A stretch of 6,711 nucleotides of DNA from Nitrososphaerales archaeon (GCA_030043455.1 JASHXQ010000028.1:1-6711); one strand, 5' to 3'; shown: positions 1 through 5,461, counted from the stretch's first letter. The notes: generated by a model not told the origin, from the letters alone. Made by a program: numbers and translations.

Positions 1-950
1 TAGATTGCAACTCCCACCCAGACAAAGAGCTCCGCGTTTTGGAAGAAGTAGCCCGCCATAGTCGGAGCTTTGTTCGGGAATATTGACGGCTGCTTCGAAA
101 CAGCTTGGAGCAGCAGACATGGGGAGCTGTTTCCGCAAGAGCCCGAAGCAGAAGGAAAAAACACCGAGACCCCGGTTGCGATTCCCACAAGGATGATTAG
201 GACACTCGCAGTGACAGAAAAAAGACGAAGGTACCCTACCGCCGAGAGTTTTCCTATGGCCTCGATCCGACGATCAATATCAAATCCCCTAATGATAAAC
301 ACTGCACCGATAAACACTACTAGAATGAGCGGGGCGTCGGCATAGGGAAAAAAGTAAGTGGTCAGAACCAGAGCTATGAAAATAATCCCCGGTACCCCTA
401 ACGCATACTTTGCATATCGAGGATCGAACACTAACATTCGCAGATATCGGCCCAGAACTTGGTAGCTCTCTTCGACGGACCGACTGTGCTTCACGACCAC
501 TTTCTGAATAGAAACAATTGACACGAGACCTTGTAAGACCGGAGCGAGTTCCTCCCCCTCCACACCGTCAGATATCAAGACCGCAGAGTCAGCTGGATAA
601 CCCTTGAGTACCTCTGCCACTTGATTGCGAATTTTCTTGTCGCCTAGGACTCCCCTTTCAAAAAGACCACTCACTACGATAACTTCGCAGAATTCTCCCT
701 TGGATAATAGGGCATCGTAATCTTTTACCGCAGCGAAGATCGCGTTGGCGTCCGCTTCTTCAGGATCTGAAATAGAAAGCTGGGTGGCGGCCGTCACGCA
801 GGCGTCTCGCCCGACAATTGGTGTCTTCAGCCCGGTTTTGACGCCAATATCGTCGTCCCGATCTATGCAAATAAGAAGGGTACGCGGCGGCTTGCTACTG
901 CCTGCGGAGCTATCTTTGCCGGGCAATATCGTACGACTGGGAACCGTCAA
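1..950 (-). CDS. DUF373 family integral membrane protein (C-terminus off the left edge)
   Basis: Reading the minus strand from 950 to base 1 gives one uninterrupted frame of about 316 codons that runs off the window. The N-terminal half is soluble. It starts with a motif LLICIDRDDDIG (residues about 25-36, acidic cluster D30-R-D-D-D) followed by KTGLKTPIVGR, which I recognise as the hallmark of the archaeal DUF373 family. The second half has hydrophobic segments at about residues 178-198, 205-222 and 240-265, and another beginning at the edge, so it sits in the membrane. The start is uncertain. An in-frame stop lies at 955-953, no ATG precedes the conserved motif, and TTG at 950-948 is the first candidate; a second TTG is at 926-924. 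No clear Shine-Dalgarno site precedes either. It begins about 30 nt after the coiled-coil gene stop, so co-transcription with that gene is likely. The function of the family is unknown; the acidic cluster might bind metal or nucleotide, which is only a guess. Confidence 0.85.
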   Translation of the reverse strand, partial: MTVPSRTILPGKDSSAGSSKPPRTLLICIDRDDDIGVKTGLKTPIVGRDACVTAATQLSISDPEEADANAIFAAVKDYDALLSKGEFCEVIVVSGLFERGVLGDKKIRNQVAEVLKGYPADSAVLISDGVEGEELAPVLQGLVSIVSIQKVVVKHSRSVEESYQVLGRYLRMLVFDPRYAKYALGVPGIIFIALVLTTYFFPYADAPLILVVFIGAVFIIRGFDIDRRIEAIGKLSAVGYLRLFSVTASVLIILVGIATGVSVFFPSASGSCGNSSPCLLLQAVSKQPSIFPNKAPTMAGYFFQNAELFVWVGVAI

Positions 951-980
951 TGCGCAAAAAGTCTATAGTATTGCCAGTAC

Positions 981-1850
981 TTACTTGAGAACCTCGTTGT
1001 CGTCCCCGAAAACCAGTTTCAATTCATCAAGACTGAGTTTTTCGCCCTGCTCGTACTTCTTTCTCGCATCGTCCCGCGCACGATCCACGAGTTGTCTCGT
1101 CTTCGCCTTGTTACTTTCATATTCCCGAGACCGTCTGCCATCAAGCTGGCTGCGTCTCTGATTTCTTAGGCCATCCAACTCTCCCGTGGCCTTGTTAATC
1201 CGTTCGTCCAACTCGGTCAAGGAGTTATTGATGTTCTCTATTTCCTGGAAGAGCTGGTGACGTTGATTCAGCATCGTCGCTACTCTCTCGTGTTTGGCTT
1301 TTACCTCGGTGTCATTCTCCGCCCGGAAGCGGTTCATCTCATCCAGCTTGACCTTCAAGCCCTTGATCTGGTCAATGAGGGCTGATCGCTCCTGCTTCGT
1401 AGAGTATGCTTTCTTCCACACCTTGAGCTTGGTCTCGAGATCCTTGATCACGCTAACGAGTTGTTTTTCCTCATCTCGGGATAACCTCTCAGTCTGTAGT
1501 CGCCATTCCGCTTTCTTCCGCCTCTCATCAAGAGCCTCTCCACCTCGAGGAATGTCCTTCTCGAAGCCCTTCAGGACCTTTTCTTTCTCATCGGATTTGG
1601 CCTTGATTTCCCGGATTTTAGTTAGCAGTTCCCGCCGGTTCGCCTTGAAAGTGCCTAATTTCTCATAATAGTCATCCAGTGACTTTCGATCAGTGTTAAT
1701 CTTCTCCGTAAAATCGCGGATTTCCTTGCGAATCTCCCGCCGTCTAGAATCCATCCTCCGGTATTCATTAATCATGTCGAGCCTTTGAGCGGCGAGAGCA
1801 TCGATCTTTTGGCTGAGTGCCTCTAGGTCAACCTCCCCTTGAGGTTGCAT
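981..1850 (-). CDS. archaeal coiled-coil protein, COG1340 type
   Basis: This is a 289-residue, highly charged protein that is almost entirely heptad-like helix rich in K, R, E and L. It has no membrane segment and no catalytic motif. Two long helical stretches (residues about 8-98 and 122-240) flank a short conserved hinge, IPRGGEALDERRKKAEWRLQ (100-119), followed by TERLSRDEEKQLV. The C-terminus carries EQGEKLSLDELKLVFGDD (267-284). Both segments match what I know of the archaea-wide COG1340 coiled-coil family. Members are sometimes mis-annotated as phosphoserine phosphatase, but no HAD motif is visible. The ATG at 1850 is preceded by AAGGTGG (1870-1864), a good Shine-Dalgarno match with a long spacing of 13 nt. 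The gene lies 31 nt downstream of the adenylate kinase and 30 nt upstream of the DUF373 gene, consistent with one operon. The function of the family is not established; a structural or ribosome- or nucleic-acid-associated role is speculation. Confidence 0.85.
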   Translation of the reverse strand: MQPQGEVDLEALSQKIDALAAQRLDMINEYRRMDSRRREIRKEIRDFTEKINTDRKSLDDYYEKLGTFKANRRELLTKIREIKAKSDEKEKVLKGFEKDIPRGGEALDERRKKAEWRLQTERLSRDEEKQLVSVIKDLETKLKVWKKAYSTKQERSALIDQIKGLKVKLDEMNRFRAENDTEVKAKHERVATMLNQRHQLFQEIENINNSLTELDERINKATGELDGLRNQRRSQLDGRRSREYESNKAKTRQLVDRARDDARKKYEQGEKLSLDELKLVFGDDNEVLK

Positions 1851-1881
1851 TTATTCGCGAAATCCACCTTTCATTCTTCGA

Positions 1882-2529
1882 TTAATATGTACTTTTACGC
1901 GCCGTACGATTGGCGAATCCACTTATCCTTTTTGGTGTGTTAAGTCTATTGCATTTCCCCAGAAGTAGTTCAGTGAATGCAGATGGCGAAGAAACGCTCA
2001 GCCAATCAATCGACCCGAACGCGGGCCCGTTTTTGCCTTTAATAATGTTCGAGATCCTTCGAGCAATGGTAACGGGCTTTGTTTTGGTGGTATCGAATTC
2101 CGCTAGTTTATGACGCGAGTACCTTTGGGTGGCTTTGTGAGCTATTGCGCCGATAAGCTCCGCCTCTATATTCTCAATAATCTTTTCCTCTGTATACTCC
2201 CGGAACTCGTAGCGCTTCCTAAGTTCTACCGGCGAACAGCGGAGTATAACCACAAGATCCAGAGCTTTGTCGGGTATTAGGTAGGGCAGGAGATGACCTA
2301 CTACTATCCGATTTTTCGTTTTGATCTTACCTCGAAACTTTCGCACGTCGACCGAGTATTCTCCCTTTTTTTGTGTAGCAAGATGATTCCCGATCACGTA
2401 ATCGTTGAGCGAAAAAAATTGGAGATCCGTGATTTCAGCTAATTCTTTTCCAACCGATTTTTTGCCGGTTCCGGGGGACCCCGTAATGCCGATCCGGTTA
2501 AAGTGGGAGTATTTTTTTTGGGTGACCAA
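1882..2529 (-). CDS. adenylate kinase of the Fap7/AK6 family
   Basis: A 215-residue P-loop nucleotide kinase. Residues 13-26 read IGITGSPGTGKKSV, a Walker A loop of the AK6 form (G17, G22, K23). VVGHL at 76-80 occupies the position of the usual GHL segment after the NMP-binding region. RCSPVELRKR (97-106) followed by YTEEKIIENIEAELIGAI (112-129) is the diagnostic LID-like block of archaeal Fap7 homologues. The segment GSIDWL at 172-177 is also seen in archaeal members. Family knowledge: the enzyme makes 2 ADP from ATP and AMP, and the Fap7 branch assists small-subunit maturation through uS11. Nothing here shows which role dominates. The length exceeds the usual 175-190 because of a basic tail after about residue 190. 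The start is TTG at 2529-2527: an in-frame stop lies 12 nt upstream and no ATG precedes the P-loop. No convincing Shine-Dalgarno site is visible. It appears to head the unit with the coiled-coil and DUF373 genes. Confidence 0.88.
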   Translation of the reverse strand: MVTQKKYSHFNRIGITGSPGTGKKSVGKELAEITDLQFFSLNDYVIGNHLATQKKGEYSVDVRKFRGKIKTKNRIVVGHLLPYLIPDKALDLVVILRCSPVELRKRYEFREYTEEKIIENIEAELIGAIAHKATQRYSRHKLAEFDTTKTKPVTIARRISNIIKGKNGPAFGSIDWLSVSSPSAFTELLLGKCNRLNTPKRISGFANRTARKSTY

Positions 2530-2583
2530 ATCTCTGGTTCAAACCACAACTTGCGCTGACTAACCAGATTAGTTCTTCGTGAG

Positions 2584-2591
2584 CGATATTT
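2584..2591 (-). promoter_or_regulatory. possible TATA box for the adenylate kinase operon
   Basis: On the minus strand the sequence reads AAAATATC about 55 nt upstream of the TTG start at 2529. It would place transcription initiation near 2560, with a leader of about 30 nt. It overlaps one copy of the direct repeat in this spacer. A near-palindrome, CTAACCAGATTAG (2560-2572), lies at the predicted start site. The assignment rests on AT-richness and spacing only. Confidence 0.35.
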
Positions 2592-2621
2592 TCTTTCTGA
2601 ACATTTTCTTTTCTTTCTGAA
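2589..2621. repeat. two direct copies of a 13-bp repeat, 20 bp apart
   Basis: TTTTCTTTCTGAA occurs at 2589-2601 and again at 2609-2621 on the plus strand (TTCAGAAAGAAAA on the minus strand). The copies are identical and the period is 20 bp, about two helical turns. They sit between the 3' end of tRNA-Glu and the adenylate kinase start and flank or overlap the presumed TATA element. They could be a two-site operator, a local duplication, or low-complexity purine tracts near the tRNA 3' end. Confidence 0.6.
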
Positions 2622-2687
2622 AATTTTGAGCATTGACCCGACGAAAATGGGATGCTCCGGCCGGGATTTGAACCCGGGTCAGTGACT

Positions 2688-2725
2688 CTAAAGTCTCCTT
2701 CCCTCAACAGCGACCGGAAGGAAAT
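2688..2725 (-). other. tRNA-Glu intron B, 38 nt, nested at the 3' splice site of intron A
   Basis: A 9-bp inner helix, TTTCCTTCC (2724-2716) with GGAAGGAGA (2702-2694) and one wobble, is followed by a 4-bp central helix, GGAG (2731-2728) with CTTT (2693-2690). The bulges are ATA (2727-2725) and AGA (2689-2687). The outer pairing ATG.. is weak, with one G-G mismatch then three pairs to TCA. Cuts fall between 2726 and 2725 and between 2688 and 2687. Its 5' BHB strand lies within intron A, so it has to leave before intron A. Confidence 0.65.
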
Positions 2726-2742
2726 ATCTCCCTCATTAAAGA
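2726..2742 (-). other. tRNA-Glu intron A, 17 nt, canonical position 37/38
   Basis: Once the downstream intron is removed, A38-GTCAC becomes adjacent to 2726 and a complete BHB forms. The outer helix is the anticodon stem (GTGGC with GTCAC). The central helix is CTCT (2748-2745) with GGAG (2731-2728). The bulges are CGT (2744-2742) and ATA (2727, 2726, 2687). The inner helix is CTT (2741-2739) with GAG (2734-2732), closed by the 4-nt loop TAAT. Cutting gives the mature loop CTCTCGA. Confidence 0.7.
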
Positions 2743-2759
2743 CGAGAGGCCACTATGCT

Positions 2760-2799
2760 TTTCCGTCAGACTCTGACGAATTCCTTCAGCAGAACCAAG
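2760..2799 (-). other. tRNA-Glu D-loop intron (about 40 nt, between positions 20 and 21)
   Basis: The D arm only closes if about 40 nt are removed. A BHB motif fits well. The exon TCCG (2805-2802) pairs with intron CGGA (2765-2762) as the 4-bp central helix. The 3-nt bulges are GCC (2801-2799) and AAA (2761-2759), and an inner helix pairs TTGG (2798-2795) with CTGA (2769-2766) using two wobbles. Cutting after the second bulge nucleotide on each side gives 2799-2760. A less well paired register would give a 38-nt intron (2798-2761) and a CCGGCCAA D loop. The intron also holds a competing hairpin, GTCAG-AGT-CTGAC (2777-2765). Confidence 0.75.
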
Positions 2800-2833
2800 G
2801 CCGGACTACACCACCGGAGCTCTCCGTTTACCT

Positions 2834-3058
2834 TCATTCTGCGCCGAGAATATTCTTTGCGGCAAGTCTTACGTCAGAGGCTTTAACGGTATGTCTTCCG
2901 GCGTGCACTGATAATTCGATCGCTTGTTTGGCCACCTGATTCGCCACGTCCTCCACCACTCGCCTCAACTCTTCTGCCGCCTCGTCACTCACTCTTTCGG
3001 CACCTGACTTTTTTATGATCCTGTAGACCGCAGCCAGACCGAATTCCGTCTCAGACAA
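2834..3058 (-). CDS. archaeal histone (HMf-like, single histone fold, no tails)
   Basis: A 74-residue protein covering one histone fold: helix 1 about 8-17, helix 2 about 25-53, helix 3 about 60-70. It forms dimers that wrap DNA into extendable nucleosome-like rods. DNA-binding and structural positions are present. These are R13 in helix 1, the RVS loop (22-24), and AGRHTVKASDV (53-63), where R55 and D62 correspond to the conserved Arg-Asp pair and T57 to the minor-groove threonine. The usual lysine after AGR is H56 here. There is no N- or C-terminal tail. The start is TTG at 3058-3056: an in-frame TAG lies four codons upstream, no ATG is available, and AGGGAG sits at correct spacing. The TATA-like AAAATATA lies about 35 nt upstream. 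The stop is followed after 13 nt by tRNA-Glu on the same strand. Confidence 0.95.
   Translation of the reverse strand: MSETEFGLAAVYRIIKKSGAERVSDEAAEELRRVVEDVANQVAKQAIELSVHAGRHTVKASDVRLAAKNILGAE
2847..2856 (-). promoter_or_regulatory. possible TATA box for tRNA-Glu inside the histone 3' end
   Basis: The minus strand reads AGAATATTCT here, centred about 30 nt upstream of the first tRNA nucleotide at 2820, the right distance for an archaeal tRNA promoter. It lies within the last codons of the histone gene, so codon constraint alone could explain it. Confidence 0.3.
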
Positions 3059-3063
3059 AGTGA

Positions 3064-3069
3064 CTCCCT
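3064..3069 (-). promoter_or_regulatory. Shine-Dalgarno site that fixes the histone TTG start
   Basis: AGGGAG on the minus strand lies five nucleotides before TTG at 3058 and complements the 16S rRNA 3' end. It supports TTG as a genuine start rather than a missing ATG. Confidence 0.6.
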
Positions 3070-3090
3070 ATTTGCGAAACCGCCTCCCCG

Positions 3091-3100
3091 AGTATATTTT
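3091..3100 (-). promoter_or_regulatory. TATA box of the histone gene
   Basis: The minus strand reads AAAATATACT, the best TATA match in the window, in otherwise GC-rich surroundings. With initiation about 25 nt downstream, the transcript would start near 3070, just in front of the AGGGAG site, giving a leader of about 10-15 nt. Confidence 0.6.
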
Positions 3101-3161
3101 AACTTTGGGCGCTCTCATCTAAAAAACAGAAATACGCAGGAAGGGGGGAGGAAGTTTGTAA

Positions 3162-3178
3162 TTTTTAATTTGAAGGAG
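3162..3178 (+). promoter_or_regulatory. possible TATA-like tract and Shine-Dalgarno site of the reductase gene
   Basis: TTTTTAATTT (3162-3171) lies 20-30 nt before the TTG start at 3192, which would give a nearly leaderless mRNA. GAAGGAG (3172-3178) is a strong Shine-Dalgarno-like match but 13 nt from the start. A second candidate TATA, CTAAAAAAC (3119-3127), would give a leader that contains the GAAGGAG site. Between them lies a 17-nt purine tract (3137-3153). Only one of the two promoter placements can be right. Confidence 0.35.
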
Positions 3179-3191
3179 TGCGCCTGAAGGC

Positions 3192-4211
3192 TTGCGCATC
3201 GCGATTGTTGGCTTAGGGGTAGCGGGCAGCTATCTTCTAAATCGGCTTAGTACAGATCACGATGTGACCGGATACGAGATGCAGAAAGAAGGCGAATTTC
3301 AAGCAGTCTGTGCTTGGGGGACTTCGAAAAATGAACTGCGAAAATTCATGAAACCGCTTGGGATCGATTTTGATCGATACATCCTCTTCGAGGGGAAAGA
3401 GATGGTGGTCGATGTCGGTAAGGGAAATTTCCGGCAAATCCCCTTGATTGGCCTTGTGACCTACGACAAGCACCAGCTGGAAGTTGATCTAACAAAGGGC
3501 AAAAAAGCAAAATTCGGCATCAGAGCTACGCCAACGCTGCTGAAAGAAGAAAATTACGATATGATTGTTGATTGTACGAGTATCCATCGTGCATTTCTTC
3601 CGAAAGTGAAAGAGGATCTCTGGGTCCCTTGCGTGGAGTACAGAATGGATTATGGAAAGGAGGAAATTCCACATCATGACTTTTTCATCCAGCCGTTTCA
3701 GGGCCTATCCGGTTACTTTTGGTACTTCCCGCTCGAGGATGGTTTCGCGTACGTTGGCGCCGGTGACTTTCAAAAGCGGCACAATGAGTTTTTGGATAAG
3801 TTCAATGCAAAGAATCCTGGGAAGGTCCTCAAGAAAATTGGACGGCCGATCCGTATTTCCCCGCCCAAGTACTGTGAGCCATTTTTCATTGGAAACGTGG
3901 TAGGTTGCGGTGAATCCATAGGAACAGTATTTCCTCTGTTGGGGGAAGGAATAATTCCAAGTTTACAGTGTGCCGACCTACTATGCAAGAATTTGAATGA
4001 CCTCCCTGCGTACCGCAAAGCTGTGTTAGAGAAATTTGAGTACTTCAATTACGTTTACGATATCATCAAGCTCAAATTCGAACACAAGTTCAGCATGGTG
4101 AAGCATCTGCCCCTGCTGCTAAAGACCTATCGGGAAATGAAGCGGACGGAGGAACGCTTCGGCCTGGAAGTTCGTTTGGGCGACTTTAAAGAGATCATTT
4201 CCAACTTCTAG
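3192..4211 (+). CDS. geranylgeranyl reductase family FAD-dependent oxidoreductase
   Basis: A 339-residue flavoprotein. The N-terminus RIAIVGLGVAGSYLL is an FAD-binding Rossmann motif (G7, G9, G12). The segment GYFWYFPLEDGFAYVGAG (about 174-191) matches the PxxYxWxFP-type substrate region of geranylgeranyl reductases. GNVVGCGESIGTVFPLLGEGI (about 234-254) is the second FAD-contact block. Family knowledge: such enzymes reduce prenyl double bonds, in archaea chiefly the geranylgeranyl chains of membrane ether lipids. The protein is shorter than classical digeranylgeranylglycerophospholipid reductases (about 390-450 residues) and lacks the usual ER(A/G) segment in standard form, so the substrate is open. 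The start is TTG at 3192: the Rossmann strand begins immediately and there is no upstream in-frame start before the TGA at 3171. The metallopeptidase gene follows after 34 nt. Confidence 0.82.
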   Translation: MRIAIVGLGVAGSYLLNRLSTDHDVTGYEMQKEGEFQAVCAWGTSKNELRKFMKPLGIDFDRYILFEGKEMVVDVGKGNFRQIPLIGLVTYDKHQLEVDLTKGKKAKFGIRATPTLLKEENYDMIVDCTSIHRAFLPKVKEDLWVPCVEYRMDYGKEEIPHHDFFIQPFQGLSGYFWYFPLEDGFAYVGAGDFQKRHNEFLDKFNAKNPGKVLKKIGRPIRISPPKYCEPFFIGNVVGCGESIGTVFPLLGEGIIPSLQCADLLCKNLNDLPAYRKAVLEKFEYFNYVYDIIKLKFEHKFSMVKHLPLLLKTYREMKRTEERFGLEVRLGDFKEIISNF

Positions 4212-4245
4212 CATCACCGGCCTGGGCGAGGGATGTCTGGACTAA

Positions 4246-4656
4246 ATGATTTCCTATCAAAAGGCACCCGACGTAGAGTCTCTCGCGAAGTCCATTATCA
4301 GGGCACTGTCGTTGAGTTACATCGATCAGGAGTGTCTTCACTTTTACAGGAGCAAGGGGAGCAGAGCGCGACGCGTCCAGGCGAGAATTCATGGCATAGG
4401 ACGAATCTGGTTCGACGCCCTGGGCGTGCGCCCCCACTATATCATTGAGGTGATCTCTGAGGAGTTCGACCGCCTAGATCAGGACGAAAAAGAGAAGGTG
4501 GTTATTCATGAGTTGATGCATATTCCGGCAGGCTTCTCCGGCGGGTTTGTGCCGCACAAAGGGAGGATAAACCGGAGATCGGTTGAGAAGATGCACAAGG
4601 AGTATTCCGGAAGACGAAACTCTCCGGATGTCTTTGTAAATGAACGACAGCCCTGA
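4246..4656 (+). CDS. small predicted zinc metallopeptidase (COG4900-like, HExxH)
   Basis: A 136-residue soluble protein with IHELMHIPAGFSGG (87-100). H88, E89 and H92 form the HExxH zinc site, and H104 in VPHKG is a plausible third ligand. The arrangement HELxHIPxxFSGGxxPH matches the predicted metallopeptidase family COG4900, found in archaea and some phages. The substrate is unknown. There is no signal peptide or membrane segment, so it should act in the cytoplasm. The ATG at 4246 directly follows an in-frame TAA, which fixes the start; GAGGG about 12 nt upstream may serve as a Shine-Dalgarno site. It probably shares a transcript with the reductase 34 nt upstream. Its stop codon abuts the stop of the convergent DedA gene. 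Confidence 0.8.
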   Translation: MISYQKAPDVESLAKSIIRALSLSYIDQECLHFYRSKGSRARRVQARIHGIGRIWFDALGVRPHYIIEVISEEFDRLDQDEKEKVVIHELMHIPAGFSGGFVPHKGRINRRSVEKMHKEYSGRRNSPDVFVNERQP

Positions 4657-5289
4657 TCATGGGGTTACTCTTTCTTTCAGCGGAGATTTCCGTCTGAACC
4701 ACAGAAAGAGAACTAGGGCAGCCACTACGACGGCCAGAATTTCGATGATCAAGAAAGCATTGGACAAAGAGGAAACTATGCTGGTATAGTTTGCCCCAAA
4801 GAATTCCCCAATGTAGATCAAAATAGCACCGTATACGAAGATTCCGATAATTGAGAACAGGATGAATTTCCAAAGCTTCATTTCAGCAAAGCCGGCAGGG
4901 AAGGCTACAAGAACTCTGACAAGCGGTACAAATTTCATGAGGAGCACCGTTATTTCGCCGTATTTCGCGAACCACTTCTCCGAGGTCTTCAAATGCTTCT
5001 CACTGAGTCTCACGTACCTGCCATACCTCAAGATCGCAACTCGCCCCAGGTAAAGGCCGATCCAATAGTCAAAAAGCGTGCCAATCAGACTCGCAACAGA
5101 TGAAACGATGAGTACGATCCAGAAGTTTAGTTGACCTAAGAAAACCAAGTAACCAGAAACGGGTAAAATTACCTCGCTTGGAATCGGGATCAACGAGTTT
5201 GCTAGCGCCATAAGGATGAAAACGCCAGTATAGCCGGATTTTTCGACAAGACTAATCACAAACTGAAAAATCTCGGTGGAAAGAGACAA
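4657..5289 (-). CDS. DedA/VTT-domain integral membrane protein
   Basis: A 210-residue membrane protein. Hydrophobic segments lie at about 21-35, 47-80 (two passes), 113-133, 141-161 and 176-198, with a basic C-terminus (WFRRKSPLKER). Family marks include IPIPSEVILPVSG (34-46) with E39 in the re-entrant region, GTLFDYWIGLYLGR (70-83), and KYGEITVLLMKFVPLVRVLVAFPAG (109-133), where R125 is the conserved arginine. Family knowledge: DedA/VTT proteins act in lipid scrambling or lipid-carrier recycling and in membrane homeostasis; the substrate in archaea is not known. The start is TTG at 5289-5287, with an in-frame TAG four codons upstream and no ATG before the first membrane segment. The Shine-Dalgarno site is weak (AGGA). 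It is divergent from tRNA-Arg and end-to-end with the metallopeptidase gene. Confidence 0.9.
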   Translation of the reverse strand: MSLSTEIFQFVISLVEKSGYTGVFILMALANSLIPIPSEVILPVSGYLVFLGQLNFWIVLIVSSVASLIGTLFDYWIGLYLGRVAILRYGRYVRLSEKHLKTSEKWFAKYGEITVLLMKFVPLVRVLVAFPAGFAEMKLWKFILFSIIGIFVYGAILIYIGEFFGANYTSIVSSLSNAFLIIEILAVVVAALVLFLWFRRKSPLKERVTP

Positions 5290-5382
5290 CGAAAAGTCCT
5301 ACACAGGAAGTATTGAGCTATCCAAACTTTGACTTTAAGGTGATTGGTACTTTTCTAAAAATATGATCGGTTTAAGCGATGT

Positions 5383-5392
5383 CCATAAATCG
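5383..5392 (+). promoter_or_regulatory. possible TATA box of tRNA-Arg
   Basis: CCATAAATCG is centred about 31 nt before the tRNA 5' end at 5418, the expected archaeal spacing, but the match is poor. A more AT-rich stretch, CTAAAAATATG (5355-5365), is too far from the tRNA. It may instead belong, in reverse orientation, to the DedA promoter. Confidence 0.3.
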
Positions 5393-5438
5393 GATCCCGG
5401 AATAGCTTTTTTGAACAGGGCTCGTAGCGCAGTCCGGA

Positions 5439-5461
5439 GTTATCGGGGCGAAGCATGGATA
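5439..5461 (+). other. tRNA-Arg D-loop intron (21-23 nt)
   Basis: The D stem closes only if about 21-23 nt are removed. The best BHB pairs exon TCCG (5433-5436) with intron TGGA (5456-5459, one wobble). Bulges are GAG (5437-5439) and TAG (5460-5462), and a hairpin TCG-GGG-CGA (5443-5451) lies inside. A 21-nt alternative (5439-5459) leaves a GGATA D loop that is more usual for archaeal tRNA-Arg but pairs worse. The flanking GGA direct repeat adds to the ambiguity. Confidence 0.65.

Larger units (their letters stand above)
2653..2820 (-). tRNA. tRNA-Glu(CTC), interrupted by a D-loop intron and two stacked anticodon-loop introns
   Basis: Read on the minus strand. The acceptor stem GCTCCGG (2820-2814) pairs perfectly with CCGGAGC (2660-2654), with discriminator A at 2653. 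The T arm is CCGGG-TTCAAAT-CCCGG (2677-2661). The D stem GTGT (2811-2808) pairs with GCAT (2758-2755). The D loop begins AGTCCGGC, the usual archaeal tRNA-Glu form. The anticodon stem GTGGC (2753-2749) pairs with GTCAC (2686-2682), with one G-T wobble. The loop is C32 T33 CTC G37 (2748-2743) joined to A38 (2687), which gives anticodon CTC for glutamate GAG codons. The variable loop is TGAC. Removing 40, 17 and 38 nt from the 168-nt gene leaves a 73-nt tRNA. CCA is not encoded. The gene starts 13 nt after the histone stop codon on the same strand, so it may be processed from a histone-tRNA transcript, although a TATA-like element lies inside the histone gene end. Confidence 0.9.

Noticed and set aside
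70..1161. Plus-strand open frames opposite DUF373 and the coiled-coil gene
   Set aside because: They are antisense shadows of well-supported minus-strand genes; composition is low-quality and Ser/Arg-rich.
2682..2698. Anticodon loop at GAC-TTTAGA-GTC, giving other anticodons
   Set aside because: It gives a 6-nt loop and a mismatched stem, and leaves GTGGC-CTCTCG unexplained. The acceptor, D-loop and discriminator all fit tRNA-Glu.
2439..2707. Small open frames over the tRNA-Glu and adenylate kinase start region
   Set aside because: They run through the tRNA gene and out of frame with the adenylate kinase, with no ribosome site or recognisable content.
2688..2742. A single 55-nt intron in tRNA-Glu
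   Set aside because: The loop segment CTCT cannot pair with CTTT before the 3' site, so no BHB forms; two sequential introns satisfy the geometry fully.
2653..2820. Split or permuted tRNA
   Set aside because: The 5' and 3' halves are in normal order with complete acceptor stems, so ordinary introns suffice.
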